A stretch of 6,037 nucleotides of DNA from Clostridia bacterium (GTDB lineage: Bacteria; Bacillota_A; Clostridia; Christensenellales; Aristaeellaceae). This document shows, in pieces, positions 1-4,349 of the stretch; within the stretch, counting starts at the first letter, position 1, and each line of letters opens with the position of its first letter. The DNA lies in NCBI GenBank assembly GCA_900754775.1, contig CAAEDZ010000042.1, forward strand, positions 1 through 6,037. The letters are read 5' to 3'. The notes beneath the pieces were generated by a model, which was not told the origin of the DNA, did no database searches, and saw only the letters and a program-made list of their open reading frames with translations. The position numbers and the translations under genes were made by a program.

Positions 1-131
1 ATGTCGCGCGGCTGCACGCAGACGGAAAAAACGTCGTTGTCGATGCCCAGCTGGATGGCGGCGCGCACCTCCTCCGGCGTCATGGCGGGGTCGAGGACGG
101 CATGATCTATATAACGGGCTATTTTCATCAT
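1..131 (-). CDS. deoC: Deoxyribose-phosphate aldolase, N-terminal part (cut by window edge)
   Basis: The first 43 codons of a gene running off the left edge. The product is a class I (Schiff-base) aldolase that cleaves 2-deoxyribose 5-phosphate into glyceraldehyde 3-phosphate and acetaldehyde in cytosolic deoxynucleoside catabolism. The visible residues fit the DeoC N-terminus: a YIDHAVLDP segment (residues 7-15) where the family has IDHTLL-type sequence, then a helix starting TPEE, then a strand SVCVQPRD (residues 36-43) matching the usual SVCVxP block. The catalytic lysines lie in the missing part, so activity cannot be judged. The start is ATG at 131-129, with AGGAGG (139-144) seven bases upstream; a second ATG follows directly but has worse spacing to the ribosome binding site. 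It has its own promoter and so is probably transcribed apart from the coat operon upstream. Family assignment is fairly secure; the exact substrate is inferred. Confidence 0.85.
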   Translation of the reverse strand, partial: MMKIARYIDHAVLDPAMTPEEVRAAIQLGIDNDVFSVCVQPRD

Positions 132-152
132 CAAATGACCTCCTGCGTTTTG

Positions 153-166
153 GGGCGCGAGCGCCC
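153..166 (-). promoter_or_regulatory. Inverted repeat in the deoC leader
   Basis: A perfect inverted repeat, GGGCGC-GA-GCGCCC on the plus strand, lies about 10-22 bases after the predicted deoC transcription start and nine bases before the ribosome binding site. It could be an operator or an RNA hairpin. No run of T follows it, so it is not an ordinary terminator. Confidence 0.4.
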
Positions 167-181
167 AGTCTTCTACCGTAT

Positions 182-210
182 ATCATAGCATCACAAGGCC
201 GCGCTGTCAA
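182..210 (-). promoter_or_regulatory. Sigma-A type promoter of deoC
   Basis: On the minus strand there is a perfect -35 TTGACA (205-210), a 17-base spacer and a -10 TATGAT (182-187), preceded by TGC, which makes an extended -10. Transcription should start near 175, giving a leader of about 44 bases before the deoC ATG. The -35 hexamer lies in the loop of a perfect inverted repeat (197-223), suggesting a regulator or structural constraint there. Confidence 0.8.
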
Positions 211-231
211 ACGCGGCGCGGCCGATTTTTT
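197..231 (+). terminator. Terminator-like hairpin, plus-strand orientation, over the deoC -35
   Basis: Perfect 8-base arms GGCCGCGC (197-204) and GCGCGGCC (216-223) enclose an 11-base loop and are followed by T6 at 226-231. It looks like an intrinsic terminator for plus-strand transcription, yet no plus-strand gene lies upstream in the window. It may stop antisense transcription, or its real role may be as an operator, since the loop holds the deoC -35 and the left arm lies in the promoter spacer. Confidence 0.45.
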
Positions 232-253
232 ATTGCGTTTGTGCTATTTTCGC

Positions 254-292
254 GCGCGGACGGCTCCCTTGCAGGGACGCGCCCGCCCGCGC
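254..292 (-). other. GC-rich stem-loop after cotJC
   Basis: In the minus-strand RNA, a 10-pair stem with one G-U pair (outer arms 254-263 and 283-292) encloses a small inner hairpin, CCCT-GCA-AGGG (266-276). It begins 16 bases after the cotJC stop, where an operon terminator would be expected. No T run follows on either strand, so it is either a poor terminator or a 3'-end structure protecting the mRNA. Confidence 0.45.
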
Positions 293-307
293 GGCGGCTT
301 TGGCGCC

Positions 308-904
308 TCAGGCGTCAAAAGCGGGGTTGCGGGCGTAGGGGTCGCGGGGGTCGAGCGCCTCCTCCACCAGCCGCAGGCCCTCGCCGAAGCGCTGGTAGTG
401 GACCACCTCGCGCTGGCGCAAAAAGCGGATGGGGGCGATGACGTCCGGGTCGTCGGCGAGGCGGAGGATGTTGTCGTAGGTGGTGCGCGCCTTCTGCTCG
501 GCGGCCATGGCCTCGTGCAGGTCCGTCACCGGGTCGCCCTTGGACTGGAAATAAGCGGCGGTGAACGGCGCGCCGGAGGCGGCCTGCATCCACACGCCGC
601 CGGTGTGGTCGACATAGTAGTCGTCAAAACCCTGCCGCTTGAGTTCCTCGGCGGAGAGCCCCTTGGTGAGCTGGCGGATGATCGTTCCGATCATTTCCAG
701 ATGGGCAAGTTCCTCGGTGGCCACGTCGTTGAGAAGCCCCGCCACGCGGCGGTCGGGCATGGCGTAGCGCTGGGCGAAGTAGCGCATGGAGGCGGCCAGT
801 TCGCCGTCCGGCCCGCCGAGCTGGCTGGTGATAGCCTTGGCAAGACGGGCGTTTTTGTTTCGGATGTTGACGGGGAATTGCAGGCGTTTTTCATAGAGCC
901 ACAT
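308..904 (-). CDS. cotJC: Spore coat protein CotJC, manganese catalase family
   Basis: A 198-residue ferritin-like four-helix protein of the Mn-catalase family, close to the usual CotJC length (about 190). CotJC is part of the spore coat or forespore surface; a catalase-like role against peroxide is proposed from the fold. All expected dinuclear manganese ligands are visible: E35 (DGELAA), E65 and H68 (TEELAH), E136 (AAEQKAR) and H169 (REVVH). The N-terminus, MWLYEKRLQFPV, is typical of the family. The start is ATG at 904-902, with AGGAGG (912-917) seven bases away; longer in-frame extensions upstream run into cotJB and lack family similarity. The cotJB stop (916-918) overlaps this ribosome binding site, so the two are translated from one mRNA. 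The C-terminal tail is rich in charged residues and proline. It is the best-supported member of the operon. Confidence 0.96.
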   Translation of the reverse strand: MWLYEKRLQFPVNIRNKNARLAKAITSQLGGPDGELAASMRYFAQRYAMPDRRVAGLLNDVATEELAHLEMIGTIIRQLTKGLSAEELKRQGFDDYYVDHTGGVWMQAASGAPFTAAYFQSKGDPVTDLHEAMAAEQKARTTYDNILRLADDPDVIAPIRFLRQREVVHYQRFGEGLRLVEEALDPRDPYARNPAFDA

Positions 905-915
905 GTGCCGGCCTC

Positions 916-1155
916 CTATTCGAACGGGAAGGGCCGTTCCACCCAGTCGTAGGTCTGCGAAGCAAGCAGGCCGTCGTGCGTGAGCGCGCCGTGCGCTCCT
1001 TCGTAGGCGGCGACGGCGGCCTTGCGCTCGGCGAGGGCGTTTTTCAGCGCCGCCAGCGCGTGGGCGTCGCCGGGATGCGTGTCCAGATAGAGCTTGAGGT
1101 CGTCGGCGAGGAAGCTCCATTCGTCGACGGCGCGGAGGTCCTTTTCGCGGTTCAT
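916..1155 (-). CDS. cotJB: Spore coat protein CotJB
   Basis: A 79-residue protein, near the usual CotJB size (about 85). The signature LYLDTHPGD (residues 22-30) matches the family's highly conserved LYLDTHPxD. The C-terminus has the aromatic/proline-rich ending common in CotJB (TYDWVERPFPFE). The remainder is a helical, alanine-rich stretch. In Bacillus subtilis CotJB is made in the mother cell as part of the coat; its biochemical role is unknown. The start is ATG at 1155-1153, with AAAGGAGG (1163-1170) seven bases upstream. The ATG overlaps the cotJA stop in an ATGA arrangement (1152-1155), indicating translational coupling. A longer in-frame start at 1257 is rejected because it lies inside cotJA and adds non-homologous residues. 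Confidence 0.93.
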   Translation of the reverse strand: MNREKDLRAVDEWSFLADDLKLYLDTHPGDAHALAALKNALAERKAAVAAYEGAHGALTHDGLLASQTYDWVERPFPFE

Positions 1156-1307
1156 GCGCGCGCCTCCTTTCCCAGAAAGGGCATATAGAGGGCGGAAAAC
1201 GCCGTGCCGCGCCTGAGCGCGTCGGCGGGCGAAAGCGTGCCCTCCCACAGCTGCCACGCCACGCGGGCCATGGCCAGAGAGGAACGCGCGTTCATTTTCT
1301 CATCCAT
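1152..1307 (-). CDS. cotJA: Spore coat associated protein CotJA (short form)
   Basis: A 51-residue protein and the first gene of cotJABC. The core matches CotJA: LAMARVAWQLWEGTLSP (residues 11-27), then ADALRRGTAFSALYMPFLG (28-46), corresponding to the family's block ending in LRRGTxFPxLxxPF. It is shorter than the Bacillus subtilis protein (about 80 residues), lacking the longer proline-rich N-terminus. The start is ATG at 1307-1305, with AAAGGAG (1316-1322) eight bases upstream; an internal ATG four codons later has no better ribosome binding site. An in-frame extension to 1406 exists, but its first ATG has no ribosome binding site and the added residues do not resemble CotJA. The order cotJA-cotJB-cotJC and the overlap with cotJB strongly support the call. 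Confidence 0.9.
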   Translation of the reverse strand: MDEKMNARSSLAMARVAWQLWEGTLSPADALRRGTAFSALYMPFLGKEARA

Positions 1308-1328
1308 TTCGCTGTCTCCTTTGCGGTT

Positions 1329-1347
1329 TTCGGGCGATGCGCCCGAA
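1329..1347 (-). other. Stem-loop upstream of the cotJA ribosome binding site
   Basis: A perfect 8-base inverted repeat with a 3-base loop (arms 1329-1336 and 1340-1347) ends six bases before the AAAGGAG of cotJA. It could act in the leader RNA or as an operator. It is not followed by a T run on the minus strand. Confidence 0.45.
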
Positions 1348-1348
1348 G

Positions 1349-1377
1349 CAGCGTATGCCGCGCGGAAAAAAGGGGTG
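1349..1377 (-). promoter_or_regulatory. Possible sporulation (sigma-K or sigma-E like) promoter of cotJABC
   Basis: On the minus strand, CATACGCTG (1349-1357) resembles the mother-cell sigma -10 elements (sigma-K CATAnnnTA, sigma-E CATACAnT), each with one mismatch. CACC (1374-1377), 16 bases upstream, fits the loose sigma-K -35 (mACm). No good sigma-E -35 is present. Bacillus subtilis cotJ is controlled by a mother-cell sigma factor, which makes the position sensible, but the match is weak. Confidence 0.3.
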
Positions 1378-1451
1378 TTTCGCCGTGTTATCTTTGCATT
1401 TTCCATCAGGATTTAACCGCGTTTCTGTGGAAAATAAACATTTTTCTGGTA

Positions 1452-1478
1452 CTATGATGGCGTTGGATGTTTCTTCAT
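1452..1478 (-). CDS. Possible 8-codon leader peptide upstream of cotJABC
   Basis: A tiny ORF encoding MKKHPTPS, with a strong ribosome binding site AAAAGGAG (1485-1492) six bases before its ATG (1478-1476). It ends at TAG (1454-1452), about 145 bases upstream of cotJA. It follows a perfect hairpin (1498-1525). It may be a leader peptide, a remnant of a lost gene, or chance. No homology can be argued at this length, and a promoter that would transcribe it was not found. Confidence 0.25.
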   Translation of the reverse strand: MKKHPTPS

Positions 1479-1497
1479 GATCTTCTCCTTTTCGACA

Positions 1498-1525
1498 GGC
1501 CGCCGTGATCCGCAGCACGGCGGCC
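1498..1525 (+). other. Perfect 10-base inverted repeat between degV and cotJ
   Basis: Arms GGCCGCCGTG (1498-1507) and CACGGCGGCC (1516-1525) flank an 8-base loop. A T5 run (1532-1536) follows on the plus strand only after a gap of six bases, so it would be at best a weak plus-strand terminator. On the minus strand it follows the degV terminator and sits directly before the small ORF's ribosome binding site. Confidence 0.5.
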
Positions 1526-1542
1526 CGTCCCTTTTTGGCATG

Positions 1543-1576
1543 GAAAAGCGCCGCCTCCCGATGTGGAGACGGCGCT
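1543..1576 (-). terminator. Intrinsic terminator of the degV operon
   Basis: On the minus strand, a 12-pair stem with one G-U pair (arms 1547-1558 and 1565-1576) and a 6-base loop is followed by TTTT then CC. It begins nine bases after the stop of the downstream degV gene, which is where an operon terminator belongs. The T run is short, so some readthrough toward cotJ is possible. Confidence 0.75.
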
Positions 1577-1585
1577 GTCTGTTTA

Positions 1586-2428
1586 TCACCCCTTGCGGAC
1601 GAAAAGCACGCCCAGCGTGTTGGGGCCGCAGTGGTTGCAGACGGTGCAGCCGGCCTGCGTTTCCAGAAGTTCCTCGAAGTGGCCCTCCTCGCGGCAGACG
1701 GCGCGCACGGCGTCCAGCGCCGGCTGGGGGCAGGTGGACCAGGTGATGAAGGCGCGCTCGCGGTCGATGTCCTCGCGGCCATGGAGGCGGTCGCGGGCAT
1801 ACTGGCGCAGCACCTTTTCATAGGCGCCGCGGTACTTGCGGCCCACGCCCATCTTGCCGTTTCGCACCTCGATGCAGGGCTTTAAGTGCAGAAGGTTCGC
1901 GCCCAGCGCCGCCAGCGCCGAGCAGCGGCCGCCCTTGTAGAGGTAGTCCAGCCGGTCGATGACGAAGCTGGCCTCCACGCGGGGGGTGAGTTCCTCCATG
2001 GCCTTCTGGATATCCGCGCCGCTCTCTCCCGCCTGCGCGCGTTTGGCGGCCTCGATGACCACCAGACCCATGCCGGTGGAGAGATTGCGCGAATCCACGG
2101 GGTAGACGCCCGGCACCTCGCGCGCGGCGAGGCAGGCGTTCTGGTAGCAGGCGGACATCTCGGCGCTGATGGTGACGTGGACGACTTCGCTGCCGTCCGC
2201 GGTGCGGCGGCGGAAAAGCTCTATGTAGTCCTCCACGCTGACCGCCGCGGTCTTTAAGAGCTTGCCGGCCTGTTCCACGTAGGCGAAAATGTCGGTCGGG
2301 CGGATGTCCACGCCGTCGCGCAGGGATTCACTGTCCCTGACGATGTAAAGCGGCTGGATGGCGACATCGTAGCGTTTGAGCAGTTCCGGGGACAGATCGC
2401 AGGTGCTGTCCGCCGAGATCTTGACCAT
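1586..2428 (-). CDS. DegV family protein, probable fatty-acid-binding (FakB-like), second of a pair
   Basis: A 280-residue DegV-family protein of normal length. The family (FakB) holds one fatty acid in a buried tunnel and presents it to the kinase FakA for phosphorylation in the cytosol. Family blocks in order: ADSTCDL (residues 6-12), a TAAVS segment (60-64) at the usual TSxPS position, TISAEMSACYQNA (86-98) for the FSSxLSGTYQ block, VDSRNLSTG (111-119), YLYKGGR (162-168), KP (183-184) and a C-terminal NHCGPNTLGVLF (265-276) in place of SHSGPGTxxxFF. The C-terminal block has three cysteines in CxxCxxC spacing (261, 264, 267). It is only moderately similar to the neighbouring DegV copy, so they are old paralogues. 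The start is ATG at 2428-2426, with GGGAGG (2438-2443) nine bases upstream. It lies 18 bases after the upstream gene and should share its mRNA. No fakA is in view, and ligand preference cannot be read from the sequence. Confidence 0.93.
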   Translation of the reverse strand: MVKISADSTCDLSPELLKRYDVAIQPLYIVRDSESLRDGVDIRPTDIFAYVEQAGKLLKTAAVSVEDYIELFRRRTADGSEVVHVTISAEMSACYQNACLAAREVPGVYPVDSRNLSTGMGLVVIEAAKRAQAGESGADIQKAMEELTPRVEASFVIDRLDYLYKGGRCSALAALGANLLHLKPCIEVRNGKMGVGRKYRGAYEKVLRQYARDRLHGREDIDRERAFITWSTCPQPALDAVRAVCREEGHFEELLETQAGCTVCNHCGPNTLGVLFVRKG

Positions 2429-2446
2429 TCCCCAAAGCCTCCCTTT

Positions 2447-3319
2447 CTAGCGCTCGCTGCCGATGAAGAAGACAGCGATGGTGCCCGGGCCGGAATGCGA
2501 ACCGATGACCGGGCCGACGAAGTTGAGCACCTGAAGTTCCAGGCCCGTGCGCTCCTTGATCATTTCGGCGACGAGGCGGGCGTCCTCCTCGCTGTCGCCG
2601 TGGCTGATAAAGAGCGTCTGGTCGGGCCGGTCGAGCATGGTTTCCTGCACTTTCTCCGCGATGGCGCGCAAGGACGCCTTGCGGCCACGCACCTTGGCGA
2701 CGGGGATGAGGCGGCCCTCGTTATCGACATGCAGGACGGGCTTGATGCTGAGGATGGAGCCGATCACCGCCGCCGCCGCGCTGACGCGGCCCCCGCGACG
2801 GAGGAATTGCAGGTCTTCCACCGTGAACCAGTGGCAGATGTGCAGTTTCAGATCCTCGGCATAGTCGCGCAGGGCCTCCAGTTCCATGCCCTCACGCTTT
2901 TTCTGCGCCAGCAGATAGACGAAGAGGCCCTGCCCCAGAGAGGCGCAGAGGGAATCGACCGTATAGACCTTGCGGCCGGGGTACTTCTCCATCATCTCGC
3001 GGCCCACGTTGGCGCCCACCTGACAGGTGGCGCTGAGGGCGGAGGAAAAGCCGATGTACAGCACGTCGCGCCCGGCCTGCATCTCCGGCTCCATGGCCTC
3101 GACAAAGACGTCGGCGTTGGCCGCCGAGGTCTTGGAGATCTCGCCGGCGCGCAGGCGGGCGTAAAGCTCCTTGTTGGGGATGCCGCGCGCGTCCGTGGTG
3201 TTGAGGTATTCCTTCCCACCCAGAGTCAGCGAGAGCGGAACGACCTTGACGCCCAGTTGTGCCGCAATGTCGTCCGGCAGATCGCACGAGGAATCGGTGA
3301 TGATGATGTAGTCCGCCAT
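2447..3319 (-). CDS. DegV family protein, probable fatty-acid-binding (FakB-like), first of a pair
   Basis: A 290-residue protein with the classic DegV layout: ITDSSCDLP (residues 7-15), KTSAAN (63-68) at the TSxPS position, IGFSSALSATCQ (89-100), VDSLCASLGQG (121-131), FLRRGGR (172-178), KP (193-194), FISHGDS (238-244) and GSHSGPGTIAVFF (273-285). These blocks line the fatty acid pocket in FakB proteins, and the conserved serines and C-terminal histidine contact the carboxylate. It probably delivers exogenous or recycled fatty acids to a FakA kinase encoded elsewhere. The start is ATG at 3319-3317, with GGAGGGG (3326-3332) six bases upstream. It is the first gene of a two-gene operon, with a sigma-A promoter at 3364-3392 and an operator-like palindrome at the transcription start. 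The family call is secure; pairing with FakA is inferred. Confidence 0.95.
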   Translation of the reverse strand: MADYIIITDSSCDLPDDIAAQLGVKVVPLSLTLGGKEYLNTTDARGIPNKELYARLRAGEISKTSAANADVFVEAMEPEMQAGRDVLYIGFSSALSATCQVGANVGREMMEKYPGRKVYTVDSLCASLGQGLFVYLLAQKKREGMELEALRDYAEDLKLHICHWFTVEDLQFLRRGGRVSAAAAVIGSILSIKPVLHVDNEGRLIPVAKVRGRKASLRAIAEKVQETMLDRPDQTLFISHGDSEEDARLVAEMIKERTGLELQVLNFVGPVIGSHSGPGTIAVFFIGSER

Positions 3320-3351
3320 GTGTGTCCCCTCCGTAAGCCCGCCGCATGGCG

Positions 3352-3365
3352 GTATTTGTAAATAC
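3352..3365. promoter_or_regulatory. Operator-like palindrome at the degV transcription start
   Basis: A perfect inverted repeat, GTATTT-GT-AAATAC, overlaps the last bases of the -10 element and covers the predicted transcription start. This position is typical for a repressor. It does not obviously match the FapR or FabT lipid-regulator sites as remembered, so the regulator is unknown. Confidence 0.5.
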
Positions 3366-3392
3366 TATAACACAAAAATGTCCAGATAGCAA
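3364..3392 (-). promoter_or_regulatory. Sigma-A type promoter of the degV pair
   Basis: On the minus strand: -35 TTGCTA (3387-3392), a 17-base spacer and -10 TATAGT (3364-3369), preceded by TGT as an extended -10. Transcription should begin near 3357, about 38 bases before the degV ATG. It lies in the 88-base gap after lgt, where no convincing terminator was found, so readthrough from lgt may also occur. Confidence 0.7.
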
Positions 3393-3407
3393 TGCCGGTG
3401 GGCGTTC

Positions 3408-4175
3408 TCAGACATTTTTTCGCCGCGCGCGGACGATGAGGGCGATGAGCGAGCCCGCGGCCAGCAGCGCCGCCAGCAGCTGGGAGATACGCACCGGGCC
3501 GAGCATGAGGCTGTCCGTGCGCAGGCCCTCGACCACGGCGCGCTCCACGCCGTAGAGGAAGAGATACCACAAAAAGGCGTCGCCCGGGCGGCGCAGCTTG
3601 CCTCTGCGCTCCATGATGAGGATGAAGGCGACGATCAGAAAGCACCAGACGGATTCGTAGAAAAACGTTGCCAAATGCCACTGCCCGTCGGCCTCGATGA
3701 ACACCGAGATGGGAAAATGGCACAGCGCCGGGTCGGTCACGGCGTAGCCGTAGGCCTCCTGATTGACGAAGTTGCCCCAGCGGCCTATGGCCTGCCCCAG
3801 CGCCAGCGAGGGCGCGGCGAGGTCCGCCAGCGAGGCAAAGCGCAACTTGTGCGCGCGGGCGAAGATCCACCCGGCGAGCAGCGCCGCCAGCACGCCGCCA
3901 TAGATGGCCATGCCGCCTTCGCGCACGGAGAAGATCTTCCAGAGGTCATCTTTATAAAAGTCCCACTGGAAGGCCACGTAGTAGAGCCGCGCGCCCACCA
4001 GCGCCGCAGGCACGCCCACGAGGGTCAGGTCTATGGTGGTATCCCTGGCAAGGCCGAGCCGTTTTTCGCGCTTCATGGCCAGCAGCACGCCCAGCAGCAC
4101 GCCCAGGGCGATGAGCGCGCCGTAATAGTGCAGGGAAAAGCCGCCGATGACCAGCGCATCGCGCGTCCATTTCAT
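3408..4175 (-). CDS. lgt: Prolipoprotein diacylglyceryl transferase
   Basis: A 255-residue multi-pass membrane enzyme that moves diacylglycerol from phosphatidylglycerol to the lipobox cysteine of prolipoproteins, the first step of lipoprotein maturation. Hydrophobic segments recur through the protein (for example residues about 18-34, 51-68, 89-107, 174-189, 201-210 and 230-248). The Lgt signature GRWGNFVNQEAYG (131-143) is intact, including the essential arginine and glutamate. Also present are GARLYYV (61-67), REGGMAIYGGV (85-95), with Tyr92 where Escherichia coli has an important His, and VEGLRTDSL (215-223) near the C-terminus. Length is slightly under that of the E. coli enzyme and normal for Bacillota. 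ATG at 4175-4173 is chosen; a GTG directly before it (4178-4176) is also possible and has closer spacing to GGGAGG (4186-4191), changing the protein by one residue. It is read from its own promoter, divergent from the HlyD-like gene. Confidence 0.97.
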   Translation of the reverse strand: MKWTRDALVIGGFSLHYYGALIALGVLLGVLLAMKREKRLGLARDTTIDLTLVGVPAALVGARLYYVAFQWDFYKDDLWKIFSVREGGMAIYGGVLAALLAGWIFARAHKLRFASLADLAAPSLALGQAIGRWGNFVNQEAYGYAVTDPALCHFPISVFIEADGQWHLATFFYESVWCFLIVAFILIMERRGKLRRPGDAFLWYLFLYGVERAVVEGLRTDSLMLGPVRISQLLAALLAAGSLIALIVRARRKNV

Positions 4176-4201
4176 CACAGTTTCGCCTCCCTATGTCCGC
4201 C

Positions 4202-4231
4202 ATTATAATGATTTCGTCCAGTTAATGTCAA
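4202..4231 (-). promoter_or_regulatory. Sigma-A promoter of lgt
   Basis: On the minus strand: perfect -35 TTGACA (4226-4231), an 18-base spacer and perfect -10 TATAAT (4202-4207). Transcription would start near 4195, giving a very short leader of about 20 bases that contains the ribosome binding site. A TGTCCG motif lies on the start site and another next to the -35. Confidence 0.85.
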
Positions 4232-4241
4232 GAGTGTCCGG

Positions 4242-4270
4242 TTGCATCTTGCCGCCGGAGCGATTATAAT
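4242..4270 (+). promoter_or_regulatory. Sigma-A promoter of the HlyD-like gene and yggS
   Basis: On the plus strand: a weak -35 TTGCAT (4242-4247), a 17-base spacer and a perfect -10 TATAAT (4265-4270). Transcription would start near 4277, giving a leader of about 73 bases. It is back to back with the lgt promoter; the two -35 elements are only 10 bases apart, so the promoters may compete or share a regulator. Confidence 0.7.
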
Positions 4271-4283
4271 ATATCCATATAGG

Positions 4284-4301
4284 GTGGACAGAAGTGTCCG
4301 C
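4284..4301 (+). promoter_or_regulatory. Inverted repeat in the HlyD-like gene leader
   Basis: GTGGACA (4284-4290) and TGTCCGC (4295-4301) form a 7-pair stem with one G-U pair and a 4-base loop, just after the predicted transcription start. The right arm repeats the AGTGTCCG found at 4233-4240. It could be an operator or a leader hairpin; no T run follows. Confidence 0.45.
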
Positions 4302-4349
4302 TCTTATGCGCGCAGCGCGAAAATACAGCGTTTGGGAGCGAGGAAGTAC

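Noticed and set aside
233..952. Long plus-strand ORF (239 codons) opposite cotJC and cotJB
   Set aside because: It is antisense to clearly homologous cotJ genes, has no ribosome binding site, and its low-complexity G/A/V/H/R-rich product is typical of antisense frames in GC-rich genes.
905..1120. N-terminal extension of CotJC
   Set aside because: The extra residues are an alternative frame of cotJB and do not resemble Mn-catalase proteins; ATG at 904 has an ideal AGGAGG.
1454..1478. Sigma-G-like -10 (CATAGTA) within the small ORF region
   Set aside because: The only -35 candidate (GAAGA) is poor and the 15-base spacing is too short for a sigma-G promoter.
1300..1821. Minus-strand ORF (173 codons) between degV and cotJ
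   Set aside because: Its first half is an alternative frame of degV and it reads through the terminator; the remainder shows no homology.
2495..3361. Long plus-strand ORF (288 codons) opposite the first degV gene
   Set aside because: Antisense to a well-supported DegV gene; the translation shows no family motifs and is biased in H, D, G and A.
3675..4208. Plus-strand ORF (177 codons) opposite lgt
   Set aside because: Lies over the intact Lgt signature on the other strand, with no ribosome binding site or recognisable domain.
4242..4349. Upstream in-frame extension of the HlyD-like protein
   Set aside because: The extension would begin in the -35 element and translate the promoter; the ATG at 4350 has a good ribosome binding site and leads directly into a basic N-terminus and membrane segment.
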